Assembly (NCBI GenBank): GCA_037349315.1
Contig: JBAIAC010000056.1
Span: forward strand, 472,501 to 536,500
Direction: 5' to 3'
From: Chelydra serpentina
Taxonomy: Eukaryota > Chordata > Testudines > Chelydridae
DNA: 64,000 bases
Below are positions 39,301-50,214 of the stretch, one piece after another. Positions within the stretch are counted from its first letter, which is position 1; each line of letters begins with the position of its first letter. Made by a program: the position numbers and the translations under genes. The notes under the pieces were generated by a model, which was not told where the DNA came from, ran no database searches, and saw only the letters and a program-made list of their open reading frames with translations.

Positions 39301-39719
39301 CAATTTCAGCTTTTTAGTGATTTCAGCTTGTAGTTAGGGGAGCCTTCATGCTCATTTGCACACTTAGTCCAGAGTAATTCCAACTCAGCAGCCTGTGATT
39401 AGATTCTGACTCTGCTTACACCAGATAGGACCAAGATGCTACTTAATAAATGAGGAAGTTCTTGATAGGAGGGCATGCTCTAGTTCTCTGCAAAGGCCCA
39501 TACAGTCCATAGCCTCTCTGCTCACACAATGGTGGTGTTAGTTGTAGGACTGAGGTTAGCTGAAATGCGGCAGGTTAGACCAAGAGGTTTGACTCGAGAG
39601 TGAGAATTTTCCCTGATAACAAAGCTTCTGCTATCAGACAGTTCATCCTACCCTGAACATGTCAGGGAAATGAAACCTGGATATGAATGGAAAGAAACCG
39701 GCAGTCCTGACTTCTCCCC
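39301..39719. other. no gene recognised
   Basis: Continuation of the dispersed repeat and unique-looking sequence. Nothing coding seen. Confidence 0.4.
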
Positions 39720-40050
39720 CTTCTCTGCTCTAACCCAAACTGGGGATTAGAACCTGTGAGTCCAGTCTCCAAGCCTCCCAACTAGATCCCGATCCTTATT
39801 CAAAGCTGGGTATCAAATCCAGAAGTCCTGACTCCAATCCCCCCTGCACTAACCATTAGACCCCACTCCCCTCCCAGAATTGAGAATCCAAGCCTCCCGG
39901 CTGTAACCCACTTGACCCCACTCCTGTCCCAAAGATGGGACTAGAACCCACGAGTCATGATTCCAAGTCTTCCCCTTGCTCTAACCACTACACCCCATTG
40001 CACTCCCCATACTGGGGATAGAACTCAGGAGTCCTGACTCCCATAACTGC
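39720..40050. repeat. dispersed ~70 bp unit, about 4 diverged copies
   Basis: Copies carry AGAACCTGTGAGTCC, ATCCAGAAGTCCTGACTCC, ACTAGAACCCACGAGTC and GAACTCAGGAGTCCTGAC in series. Confidence 0.7.
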
Positions 40051-40429
40051 GCTGTTGCCATAGAACATTTCACCTCCACTCTGGGATAGAAAATGTCACT
40101 AATGATGTAAATTTGTGGGTGGTGAGTGCTGAAGCTGAACAGAAGAGAGTAGGGAAATTATCCCTGCTTTAAGAGTGAAAACTGACTCTCCCTTGGCCAG
40201 CTGATTTGCTGAGGTAAATCTCCTGTGGGCATCCACGCTGTTCTGTGGATTTACACAGTTAAGAATCTGGTCCTTTGTGTGGATGGAACATCATAGATGG
40301 AACTCCTGTTTAGCCTACCCCCTTCAGAGGGACAATGCAATGGAGGGGGATCAAACTGAAAACCGGTTAGGCAATAAAAATAACACCTAGCCCTGGTATA
40401 GCACTTTTCATCAGTTGATCACAAAGTAC

Positions 40430-40600
40430 TTTAGAAGGAAGTCAGGATCACTATCCCCATTGCACAGATGGGGAAACTGAGGCACAGAGCAGGGACAGTG
40501 ATATACCCAAAGTCACCCAGCAACAGAGCTGAGAACAGAATTCAGGATTCCAGCGTCTTGGGCCAGTACTCTAGCCTCTAGGTCACACTGCCTCGATTTG
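40430..40600 (-). mobile_element. MIR-like SINE, minus orientation
   Basis: ACAGATGGGGAAACTGAGGC, AAAGTCACCCAGCAACAGAG and AGAACAGAATTCAGGATTCC are the reverse complement of the MIR core. Confidence 0.75.
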
Positions 40601-41190
40601 CATTATTTTTACACCTGTGGCGCTCTTTGTCACTGGGTATCACTGAGGCAAAGTGCTTGGCAGGTCTGGAAAAAAGGTTTATACAAAGATTATCAGCCAA
40701 AGGTGCAGGGTGGGTAGGATGAGAATTTCTAAAGTATTTGAGCCTTCAGACTTCAAGATATAAACCAGCCACTGATTGCCTGGAGGTAGGAAATAACTGT
40801 ATAGGGGCCTATTCAGAGGATTCACTGTTAGTACCATTATTTATTTGTAGAGCTCTGTGGGAACTGGAAAGTAAGTTTGTAACCATACAGACAACAAAAA
40901 AGATTCAGGAAATGTTTTTTGACAAATAGATTCCTTACTAGGCATATCAATACAGAACTCTGAGTAATAATTCATTTAAACTGCAATACAGAATCATATT
41001 TCCCGTACCCCTCAGAAGCAGTGCAAAGGCTTCGGGGAGTCAGGGGTAATGGAGGGGCTGAGGGAGAGGGAATTAAATTGCTGGGAAGGAGCTCGGGTGT
41101 GAATTTGGAGGGTTGTGGGTATGGTTGGGAAAAGTATGGAACAGGTTTATTTCGGGGGTGGGGAGGGATTGTTCAGGAGCTTTGCCCATG
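40601..41190. other. no gene recognised
   Basis: Unique-looking sequence. No splice-bounded exon with family resemblance on either strand. Confidence 0.45.
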
Positions 41191-41219
41191 CAGACCCTGG
41201 CTGACCCCTAGCCTCTCCC

Positions 41220-41520
41220 ATTCAGTCAGGCACATCTGCCCCTGTCCTGATGTATTCCTGCACTCCCATGTGTCCTTGCACTGTCTGTCCACATGTGTCC
41301 CTCCACCCCTACTCAGACACCCACTCCCCCATATCCATGTGGCCCTGCACCCTCTCCCCCTGTCCCTATGTGGCTCTGTACCTCCTCCCCCATCCCCATG
41401 TGTCTCTGTGCCCCCACCCAGCCACTCCCCATCCCTATGTGTCCCTGTACCCCCTCCCTGTGTCCCTATGTGTCTCTGTGCCCCCACTCAGCCAACCTCT
41501 GTCCCTATGTTGGAGGCTCC
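41220..41520. repeat. degenerate C-rich tandem repeat (~35-45 bp)
   Basis: CCATGTGTCTCTGTGCCCCC, CATCCCTATGTGTCCCTGTA and CCATATCCATGTGGCCCTGC units, strongly diverged. Confidence 0.7.
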
Positions 41521-41727
41521 GGCTTCTCACCTCCAACCTGGCCAGCGGGTGGGGAGAGGAGATGAGTGGGGAGGTGTGGAGCTGCCCCCGGGACTGCCAT
41601 GCTTTTGCACTGCAGTTTTTGAGGGGGGCAATGCCCTCCATGTCCCCAACTTTGCCCAGGGGCTCAGGGCTTCTGCCCCACACGGAGCACCAAGGCTCGG
41701 GGCTTCAGGATTCAGCCCCATGCTGTT

Positions 41728-41812
41728 GGGGATTGGTCCTGCTTTGAGCAGGGGGTTGGACTAGAACCTCCTAAAGTCCCTTCCAACCCTGAGATTCTAT
41801 GATTCTATGCCT
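41728..41812 (+). mobile_element. 3' part of a CR1-tailed SINE
   Basis: GGGGATTGGTCCTGCTTTGA and CCTTCCAACCCTGAGATTCT without the tRNA-derived head. Confidence 0.8.
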
Positions 41813-42260
41813 CCCGGGGAGCGTCGGGGATTGGGGCTTCAGCCCTGCACCTCCCAGCTTCGGCCCCACCGGGGGCACCGGGAATTGGGGCTTCATCTTG
41901 TCTCTCCTCCTGAACATCAGAGGCTGCTAAACCTGACCAGTTACATTCTACTGAGCCCAATAACCAGGACTAGACTCAATTATTACAGCCCTCTGGAGAC
42001 TAAGCTGCTCTGTGCCACTGGCAGAGAGCAGGGGAGACTGGGATGCAACCAAGGGTCGAGGTCCCTGCATTTGCAGGGAATTGATTCAGTGGGACAGACC
42101 CAGAGGATTGTAGGAAGCAACCTGCACCTGTGGGCTCCTTTCCCAGCTGTGGCCAAGTCTTCACACTGGCATAGCAACATCAGTCGGGGTGTGGGCTTTC
42201 CCCCCCCGAGGTACACCCACAAAATGCCCAGTGAGAGCGCAACTATGCCAGCGTGGTGGC
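41813..42260. other. no gene recognised; MITE-like segment near the end
   Basis: 42150-42260 (CTTCACACTGGCATAGCAAC, GAGAGCGCAACTATGCCAGC) looks like the interior of a Harbinger-type MITE. The rest is unassigned. Confidence 0.35.
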
Positions 42261-42261
42261 G

Positions 42262-42430
42262 ACACAGCCTGTGTCACCAATCAGTTGTGTGACACTGGGA
42301 AAATCGCTTCCCAACTCTGTGCCTCGGTTTCCCCTCCCACTTTCAGATTCTGAGCTCTTCAGGGCCGGACTGTCTCTTACTTTGTGCAGCACCAAGTGTA
42401 GTTAGGCCCAGACCTAGGTGGTGGAGAGTG
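42262..42430 (+). mobile_element. MIR-like SINE, plus orientation
   Basis: CAGTTGTGTGACACTGGGAA, CTCTGTGCCTCGGTTTCCCC, then GACTGTCTCTTACTTTGTGC and AGCACCAAGTGTAGTTAGGC. Confidence 0.75.
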
Positions 42431-42555
42431 TTATCTCCAGTGACTGTCCTGAGAAAGGCATCTGCCGCGTTGCAGGCGGGCTCACCTGAGAGGAACATAA
42501 CTGTTGTGCCAGACACGTGCATGCTCCAGGACAGGTGCATGGCTGTGTGAAGTGG

Positions 42556-42777
42556 GAAGGCCAGTGCACGCTGGCCCAAGGAGCCTGGCTCACCTCCTTT
42601 GATGGCACCTCAGGGGAAGCCCTCTACAGCAGAGCCGATGAGGTGGCTTTGCTCTGCGATGACAGAACCCCCTCCTGGTTCAAGGTGGTGTGGACATCAG
42701 GGAGGGCAGTGGGGATGGTCTGAGGCTGGGAGCAACGTCGACATTTTCTGCAGTGAAAAGGAACAAGACGACTTGGG
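42556..42777 (+). pseudogene. VWD-like exon relic
   Basis: Plus-strand translation gives WEGQCTLAQGAWLTSFDG followed by SRADEVALLCDDRTPSWFKV. This has the spacing of a von Willebrand factor type D domain (G-x-x-LTSFDG near the start, C-D-D before the core strand). After VVWTSGRAVGM a stop intervenes, and the continuation EAGSNVDIFCSEKEQDDLG is in another frame, ending at a donor-like GGGTAAGAGG. One frameshift and no flanking exons identified indicate a relic. VWD domains occur in alpha-tectorin, zonadhesin and gel-forming mucins. The neighbouring NIDO gene at 15-23 kb belongs to the same broad class, so this may be debris from a related gene. Confidence 0.45.
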
Positions 42778-42979
42778 TAAGAGGGGGCCGTGTTAGAACA
42801 GCCGGAGGCACAGGTGCAGGAAGATCATTCACCCAAGTCTGACCTGGGCAGCTCAAACGCAGGGAATCCAGCCTCATAAACCCCCTGGAGGGGAGTTTTT
42901 GGGTCTGAGCAGGTGATGTGATTTGTGCACAGATGAATAGCGATGGAGCAGCAACGTCTGAAATCGAGACCAGGAATCC

Positions 42980-43080
42980 TGACTCCCTGCATTAGATCCC
43001 ACTCCTCCTCCCAGAGCTGGGGGTAGAACCCAGGAGTCCTGACTCCCAGCCCCCACTGCTCTAACCCACTAGATCACTTC
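42980..43080. repeat. dispersed ~70 bp unit, single copy
   Basis: CCAGAGCTGGGGGTAGAACC, CAGGAGTCCTGACTCCCAGC and CTCTAACCCACTAGATCAC. Confidence 0.8.
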
Positions 43081-43229
43081 TCTAGGTCGTGAGTGGTTTT
43101 GCAGATGTTGATTGTTCAGACAGAGCACAGCAGTGACTCTCCATGGGTGGGATGCTTCAATGAGCTAGTTTTATAAACCCTGGGCAGTATCTACCCTTTC
43201 TCTCTCTCCCTCTCATGTTATCGTGTCAT

Positions 43230-43790
43230 CGAAAGAACCCTCAGTGCACATTTTTGGCAGAGAAATGCTGAAAATGTTTTTGCTAAAATCTGCTGAAAAG
43301 AAAAGAAGAAAAATCAATGGGGTGGGGGCCCTTTAATTTTCTGACAAAAGAAAATCAAAATTTCCCACCATATATTTGTGTGTGCGGGGGGGTGGGGTGG
43401 GGAGGTTTGGAGGGTTGGGAGGGGGAGTCATCTTTCAACTAACTCCACTAAAAGCCTTTTTAATGCAGCAGAGCAAAATTCAGTGGCTGGAAACTGAAAT
43501 TAGAAAAATTCCGATTCTAAATAAGATGCATTTTTCACAGTGTGGGCAATTAGTTTTCGGAACAGCATCCCACAGGGCTTGGTAGACTTGCTGTCACTTG
43601 GAAACTGTCAATCAAGACTGAAAGTCTTTATAAAAGATATACTATAATTCAACCATGTACTGTCAACTTTGTAGCAAGGAAGAACAATTCCCTCTGCTGC
43701 ATGAATTATGAGGCAAAATTCTTTGTCCAGTGTGATGCGTATGTTTGAGAGAACGGGTGCATGCTGACAGCTAACTAGGTAGAGGGGCGT
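43230..43790. other. A+T-rich sequence, no gene recognised
   Basis: Contains AAAATGTTTTTGCTAAAATC and GAAAATCAAAATTTCCCACC, similar in style to 30890-31238. Confidence 0.4.
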
Positions 43791-43860
43791 ATAGGGATGG
43801 ACAGATAGATGGTTAGAGAGGGTGTATAGAGATGGATGGATAGATAGAGTGTAACAGAGT
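43791..43860. repeat. GATA/GATG microsatellite remnant
   Basis: GGATGGACAGATAGATGG and GGATGGATAGATAGAG. Confidence 0.75.
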
Positions 43861-44044
43861 GTAAGCCTCGTTAACAGGCCTGAGGAAAAAGGGAGCCATG
43901 CTTGTTGTTGGGTAGATGGGAGACAGGGAAGACTGCAGCGTGCTCATCTCGCCAAGGGTGTTAAGCCTTGTGATGGGGTGAACCCTGGGGGATGGAAGGC
44001 TGGCTAAGCCAAGTTGGAGGAGGGATGAGCGGAGGACATCTCTG

Positions 44045-44282
44045 CCTGAAGAAACATGAGTGATCCCCTGCCGCCCTGCCTGAGGGGAGCGTCGGCTTCC
44101 CCCTGCCTGCCCCCCCACCCAATAGGGCCTCCCCCCGCCCCCCACCCTGCCTGAAGGGAGTGTGGGCCTCCCCCTGCCTGGCCCTCCCCCTGCCTGAGGG
44201 CAGCATAGGCCTCCTGCAGCAACAGCCATTCCCTGCCTGAGGGGAGCATGGGCCATACTTACATCTTGCCTGGCAGGGCCCG
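44045..44282. repeat. left end of the CTGCCTGAGGGGAGC minisatellite
   Basis: CTGCCTGAGGGGAGC units, more diverged than the main array at 45290-46760. An inserted element separates the two parts. Confidence 0.8.
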
Positions 44283-44283
44283 T

Positions 44284-45261
44284 AGGGTTGCCAACTTTCT
44301 ACTCACACAAAACTGAATACACTTGCGCATGGCTGCCCCGCCCCTCTACTGAGGCCCTGCTCCTTCTCTAAGGCCCCGCCCCCCACTCACTGCATCCCCC
44401 TCCCTCTGTCGATCGCTCTCCCCACCCTCACTCACTTGCTCATTTTCACCGGGCTGGCTCAGGGGGTTGGGGTGTGTGTGTGTGTGTGGGGGGGGGGGTG
44501 GTGAGGGCTCTCACTGGCAGTGTGGGCTCTGCTGTGGGGCCAGAAATTAGGGGTTCAGGGTGTGGGAGGGGGCTCCAGGCTGGGGGGGTGGAGCAGAGGG
44601 GTTTCAGAGAATGGGAGGGGGCTCTGGGCTGAGACAGGGGGTTGGGATGCAGGAGGGGGTCCAGGCTTTGGGCTGGGGGTGCGGGTTCTGGGGTGGGACC
44701 AAAAATTAGGGGTTCAGGGTGTGGGAGGGGGCTCCAGGCTGGGGCAGGGGGATGGGGCATAGGCGGAGGTGAGGGCTCTGTCTGGGGGTGCGGGCTCTGG
44801 GGTGGGGCCAGGGATGAGGGATTTGGGGTGCAGGAAGGGGCTCTGCACTGGGGCTGAGGGGCTCAGAAGGTGGGAGGGGGATCAGAGCTGGGTCAGTGGG
44901 TTGGGGGCATGGGAGGGGTGCAGGGGTGCAGGCGCCGGGTGGCACTTACTTCAGGCAGCACCTGGAAGCAGCCGCATGTCTCCCCTCCGGCTCCTACGCA
45001 GAAGCACGGCCAGGTGGCTCCATGCGCTGCCTCGTTTGCAGGCGCCGCCCCCGCAGCTCCCAGTGGCCCAGGAGCCGGAGGTGGGGACATGCCGCTGCTT
45101 CCAGGAGCTGTGTGGAGCCCTGGCAGGCAAGGAGGCTGCCTTAGCCCCACTGGGCCACCGACCGGACTTTTAATGGCTTGGTCAATGGTGCTGACTGGAG
45201 CCGCCAGGGTGCTTTTTCGAGCCGGCGTTCTGGTTGAAAACCAGACACCTGACAGCCCGAG
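44284..45261. mobile_element. nonautonomous DNA element with TAGGGTTGCCAAC terminus
   Basis: The left end TAGGGTTGCCAACTTTCTAC and the right end AACCAGACACCTGACAGCCC are imperfect inverted termini. 44520-44940 is an internal tandem array of GGGTGTGGGAGGGGGCTCCA. The target duplication is unclear. Confidence 0.6.
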
Positions 45262-45289
45262 GCAGGGGGTGAGAGTAGATGACCCGTGT

Positions 45290-46760
45290 GAAGCTATGAC
45301 ACTGTCTCTCCCCCTGTGTTAGGAGAATGCCCTCCCCCATGCCTTTGGCAATCCCAGGCGACCTCCCGACTCTCTCCCCCTGCCTGAGGGGAACACGGGC
45401 GACCCCCTGACACTGTCACTCCCTCTGGCTGAAGGGAACACAGGCGACCCCCTGACACTGTCACTCCCCCTGCCTGAAGGCGACCCCCTGACACTGTCAC
45501 TCCCTCTGGCTGAAGGGAACACAGGCGACCCCCTGACACTGTCACTCCCCCTGCCTGAAGGCGACCCCCTGACACTGTCACTCCCCCTGCCTGAAGGAAG
45601 CACAGGCGACCCCTGACATTGTCACTCCCCCTGCCTGAAGGCGACCCCCTGACACTGTCACTCCCTCTGGCTGAAGGGAACACAGGCGACCCCCTGACAC
45701 TGTCACTCCCCCTGCCTGAAGGTGACCCCCTGACACTGTCACTCCCTCTGGCTGAAGGGAACACAGGCGACCCCCTGACACTGTCACTCCCCCTGCCTGA
45801 AGGTGACCCCCTGACACTGTCACTCCCCCTGCCTGAAGGGAGCACAGGCGACCCCTGACATTGTCACTCCCCCTGCCTGAAGGCGACCCCCTGACACTGT
45901 CACTCCCCCTGCCTGAAGGGAGCACAGGCGACCCCCTGACACTGTCACTCCCCCTGCCTGAAGGTGACCCCCTGACACTGTCACTTCCCCTGCCTGAAGG
46001 GAGCACAGGCGACCCCTGACATTGTCACTCCCCCTGCCTGAAGGCGACCCCCTGACACTGTCACTCCCCCTGCCTGAAGGGAGCACAGGCGACCCCTGAC
46101 ATTGTCACTCCCCCTGCCTGAAGGCGACCCCCTGACACTGTCACTCCCTCTGTCTGAGGGGGACACGGGCGACCCCTGACACTGTCACTCTCTCTGCCTG
46201 AGGGGAGCTAGGGGGACCCGCTAACACTGTCACTCCCCCTGCCTGAGGGGAATGCGGGCGACCTCCTGACACTGTCACTCCCTCTACCTGAGGGGAGCAC
46301 AGGCGACCGCTTGAAACTGTCACTCTCCCTGGCTGAGGGGAACACAGGTGACCCCCTGATACTGTCACTCTCCCTACCTGAGGGGAGCATGGGCAACCCC
46401 CTGAGACTGTCACTCCCTCTGCCTGAGGGGAGCACAGGCGACCCCTGACATTGTCACTCCCCCTGCCTGAGGGGAGAACGAGCAACCCCCTAACACTGTC
46501 GCTCCCTCTACCTGAGGGGAGCACAGGTGAGCTCCTGACATTGTCACTCCCCCTGCCTGAAGAAGCGCAGGCAACTCCATAACACTGTCACTCCCCCTGC
46601 CTGAGGGGAGTGCGGGTGACCCCCTGACACAGTCACTCCCCCTGCCTGAGGGGATCAAGGGCGAACCCCTGAAACAGTCACTCCCCATGGCTGAGGGGTG
46701 CGTGGGTGACCCCCTGACACTGTCACTTCCCCTGACTTAGGCGAATGCGGGCGACCCCCT
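45290..46760. repeat. minisatellite, mixed 34/46 bp units, ~1.45 kb
   Basis: ACACTGTCACTCCCCCTGCC, then TGAAGGGAGCACAGGCGACC and CCCTG. Short units drop the AGGGAGCACAGG piece (TGAAGGCGACC). The right third is more diverged. Long minus-strand frames are by-products. Confidence 0.95.
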
Positions 46761-46763
46761 GAC

Positions 46764-46857
46764 ACATCAGTGATTGTGAAGCACTTTCAAATGTACTGAC
46801 AAACCACATTATATGAGAAATAGGCATTACTATTGGAGAGTCTGTCCAAAAACTCCT
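46764..46857. repeat. 94 bp segment nearly identical to 50548-50644
   Basis: ATCAGTGATTGTGAAGCACT, ACTGACAAACCACATTATAT and GGAGAGTCTGTCCAAAAACT are shared with only a few differences. The 50.5 kb copy is the tail of a MIR-like SINE. Confidence 0.85.
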
Positions 46858-46892
46858 GACACAAGTGTCTCCGCCTGCCTATTTTGCCCTGA

Positions 46893-47135
46893 AAGGGGTT
46901 TGCTGAGAAAGCAACTGGTCTTGGAAATACCGACGAGGCTCACTATGTCATGGGGACTTTTCCCAGTGTGAGTAATACCGATAGCTGCTGCAGAGAGATT
47001 GGCCACCTGGTTATGAATCTGCCCGTTCATCACCTCACCACCCTCAAGCGCATTCAGGCCTGCGATGTCTCTTCAATGTACATGGATTTCTCCATATTAT
47101 GTAGTCCTTTAGCATGGAGTAAACTGGCCTTGTGA
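46893..47135 (+). pseudogene. P2X7 C-terminal-domain-like relic
   Basis: One plus-strand frame (stop at 46890-46892, stop at 47133-47135) reads GLGNTDEAHYVMGTFPSVSN and then TDSCCREIGHLVMNLP, followed by HHLTTLKRIQACDVSSMYM. The order GNTD, spacer, CCREI, spacer, I/L-T..., C resembles the cytoplasmic zinc-binding ballast domain of P2X7 receptors, which also occurs in many other vertebrate proteins. The first cysteine cluster (C-x-C-x-x-C after GNTD) is missing and the frame is short, so this is a degraded copy or a single diverged exon. An AATAAA follows at 47256. No partner exons were found. Confidence 0.45.
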
Positions 47136-47255
47136 ATCCAGGAATATCCACCTTGGTGGTTGTGTTACTTGTGGGTTGTATGGTGTTACTGAGGTACTCA
47201 CTGCAAATCCATCTTCCTCTCCCCTTTATATGCTTCCTCTATATTTCCCCTTGTA

Positions 47256-47261
47256 AATAAA
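47256..47261 (+). promoter_or_regulatory. AATAAA after the P2X7-like relic
   Basis: TTGTAAATAAAATGTATGTT is a normal poly(A) signal context, consistent with a former terminal exon. Confidence 0.4.
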
Positions 47262-47460
47262 ATGTATGTTGATTTTTGGTTATGGAGGTGTCAAAAGAGT
47301 ATATCTACGAGGGATCAGGCTAGTCATGGGTGTAAGTGCTGGGTCAGGGGTAGATGAAACCACTTAGGAACCCTACTGTACCTCTCTGACCCCTTCAAAC
47401 AGTCAGGCGGAGGCACACGCAGTTAGTAGCTAAGAACCCAGGCCTTTGAAACCCACTTGG

Positions 47461-47636
47461 GGGAGGGATAGCTCAGTGGTTTGAGCATTGGCCTGTTAAA
47501 CGCAGGGTGATGAGTTCAATTCTTGAGGGGGTCATTTAGGGATCTGGGGCAAAAATTGGGGATTGGTCCTGCTTTGAGCAGGGGGTTGGACTAGATGACC
47601 TCCTAAAGTCCCTTCCAACCCTGATATTCTATGATT
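47461..47636 (+). mobile_element. tRNA-derived SINE with CR1-like tail, full length
   Basis: GGGATAGCTCAGTGGTTTGA, GATGAGTTCAATTCTTGAGG, GGGGATTGGTCCTGCTTTGA and TATTCTATGATT end. Confidence 0.93.
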
Positions 47637-47735
47637 CACTGCAGCCAAAGCAGAGGGACACTGGATAGAGGCTCCTGTTGATGGTTAGCTACCTGAGGGG
47701 TACATCAACCTGTAAACCCCCCTTAAAATAAAAAC

Positions 47736-48720
47736 ATAAGAATGGCCATACTGGGTCAGACCAATAGTCCATCTAGCCTAGTATCCTGTCTTCTGAAAGT
47801 GGCCAGTGCTAGATGCTTCAGAGGGAATGAACCAAACAGGGCAATCATCAAGTGATCTGCTGTCCACTCCCAGTTTCTGGCAGTCAGAATTTTAGGGACA
47901 CTGACAGCATGGGGTTGCATCCCTGACCATCTTGTCTAATAGCCATTGATGGACCTACCCTCCATTAATTTATCTATCTCTTTTTTGAACCCAGGTATAC
48001 TTTTGGCCTTTACAACATCCCCTGGCAATAAATTCCACAGATTGATTGTGCATTGTGTGAATAAGTACTTCCTTAGGTTTGTTTTAATCTTGCTGTTTAT
48101 TAATTTTGTTGGGTGATCCCTGGTTCTTCTGTTATGTGAAGGAGTAAACACTTCCTTATTGACTTTCTCCACACCATTCACAATTTTATAGACCTCTATC
48201 ATATCCCCCGCCTTTAGCTGTTGGTTTTCTAAAATGAACAATCTCAGTTTTTTTAATCTCTCCTCATATGGAAGCAGTTCATCCCCCTAATCATTTTTGT
48301 TGCAGTTCTCTACATTTCCCAGTTCTATTTCTAATATATCTTTTCTGAGATGGGGTAGCTAGAACTGCATGCAGTATTCAAGGTGTGGGTGTAACATGGA
48401 ATTACACAGTGACATTATGATATTTACTGCCTTATTATCTATCCCTTTCGTAATGGTTCCTAACATGCTGTTAGCTTTTTTGACGGCTGCTGCATGTGAG
48501 CAGATGTTTTCAGAGAACCACCCACAATGACTCCAAGATCTCTTTCTGAGTGGTAACAGCTAATTTAGATCCCATCATTTTGTATGTATAGTTGGGATTA
48601 CATTTTCTAAAGTGCATTACTTAGCAATCATCAACACTGAATTTCATCAGTTGTTTTACTGCCCACTCACCCAGTTTTGTGAGATTCCTTTGTAACTTTT
48701 TGCAGTCAGGTTTGGACTTA
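47736..48720 (-). mobile_element. CR1 LINE 3' fragment, minus strand
   Basis: Begins (3' end) AAGAATGGCCATACTGGGTC. Minus-strand translation gives [20 protein letters not shown] and FTQCTINLWNLLPGDVVKAK. It extends to the reverse-transcriptase thumb near 48700. Confidence 0.93.
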
Positions 48721-48734
48721 ACTGAATATGGGGA

Positions 48735-48800
48735 TGGATGGATAGATAGAGATGGTGTATAGGAATGGCTGGATAGAGGGCTGTATAAGGATGGATGAGT
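48735..48800. repeat. GATG/GATA microsatellite
   Basis: GGATGGATGGATAGATAGAG, then diverged repeats. Confidence 0.8.
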
Positions 48801-49610
48801 GTACTGACCAGATACTAAAAGTCCAGTTACAATGGGAGGGACGGGGATGTGGTGCAGAAAGTGAAGCCTGTCACCCAGCCCTGAAGAGGAGGCTCCCACG
48901 GCAGCACGCATAGACCGGCTTGGGCAGCCCTTCTGAGGAGCCCGGTTTGCAGGTCTGTGACAGAGGACGGAGTGCGGGAGCCCATGCCAAGCAGGGTATG
49001 GGATTCCCAATGGGTATGGAACGTTCCCTGGGAGGGAAGGAACTTGGGCTTGCCCCACCAGCCAGCTCTTCCCCCGGCCATGCTCTCAGGCAGCTCCAAG
49101 GTGGGGCGGGCTTAAGCAGGCAGGGAAGGGGGTTGCTGGGAAGGCAGTGCAGAGGGAGGTGGGAGGCTGCCATGCAGGAGGGCCACATCCTAGCTCCATA
49201 GGCATAGTTAGACTTCTATATATGGAGGGGGCGGGGAGCTCCAGTCAAGCCACCAGGACTGCATATGGGGGCGGGGTGGGGCGGGGGCTGCCTGGCTGCT
49301 CTTGTGTGTCCACAGTGCTCTTTTGACCTGCACTATGAGGCAGCATGCTGGAGCTGGGGCATGCAAGTCCCTTGGGGCTGCTCATGCTGGAGTTGAGGGG
49401 AGAGACCAGCGAGTGATGGGTGGGGGGAAGAGGAGCGAGCAGGGGTGGGGCCTCAAGGGAAGAGGTGGAGCAGAGACAAGACCCAGGGGAAGAGGCAGAG
49501 CATGGGTGGGGCTTGGGGAAAGGGGTGAGGCCTCAGGGGAAGATGCGGGGCGAGGGGGGGGGGCGGTTTTCAGAAATTAGAAAATGGACAACCCTATTAC
49601 AAGATGACAA
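48801..49610. repeat. GC-rich dispersed element fragments
   Basis: 48806-49200 starts ACTGACCAGATACTAAAAGT, similar to the GACCGGACTTTTAATGGC end of the 44.3-45.3 kb element. 49200-49610 is GGGGCGGGG-rich and ends GAAAATGGACAACCCTAT, an inverted form of the GGGTTGCCAAC terminus. Boundaries uncertain. Confidence 0.4.
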
Positions 49611-50214
49611 CACCCAGACCAGCAGCTGCCACCCACTCTTGCTTGTGCAGGGAATGCATTGCATAGCGCCCACTACTGAATCACCCACCCAACTGCTGGA
49701 GCAAAGCACCCCCGAGCGAGGTGTTGCACAGCCAGGCAACATACCAGTGGGGTGATAAACGTGCTTTTTATGGCACAAGTCGCCATTTGGCATGGCAAAC
49801 ATTTCGTGTGAACAGGTGAACACCCTGCTCAAACAGAAGCTGATCAGATAAACGGATCCGGCTGTGTGATGGGCCAACTTCTTGTGAATTGACTTGGGGA
49901 CCTCAGGAGGGAAAAGCATGACCTGCGAGCTCCAGAGCTTGATCTCCAGAGTCAGAGTTCAGTAGTGGGTGGCTATAACAGACTCATAGCCTCTAGAGCG
50001 TGGCATAGAGTGAGGCCTGTATCACACACTCATCAATGGGTTACAGATGAACCATAGGGGGTGGGTGGGAGATCCAGCTGGGGTTACCCCTCCCCCTCTC
50101 CCTAGAACTGACCAACCACTCTGGAGCACCCAGGATCTGTGAGATTCTACCGCTCCCTGGGTCCCAGTTTGCTCTGGGACAGAAGAAACCCGGGGACAGC
50201 ATGGATAGGGGAAG
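49611..50214. other. no gene recognised
   Basis: A minus-strand frame (49919-49533) is open for 128 residues but I recognise no family. 49665-49690 has one GCGCCCACTACTGAATC piece resembling the 40 bp minisatellite core. Confidence 0.35.

Noticed and set aside
45294..46524. Minus-strand open frames of GSDSVRGSPSGRG-type repeats
   Set aside because: Translation of the 45.3-46.8 kb minisatellite; equivalent frames exist in other phases.
49533..49919. 128-residue minus-strand open frame
   Set aside because: No recognised domain, no splice or poly(A) context, and it runs into a repeat at one end.
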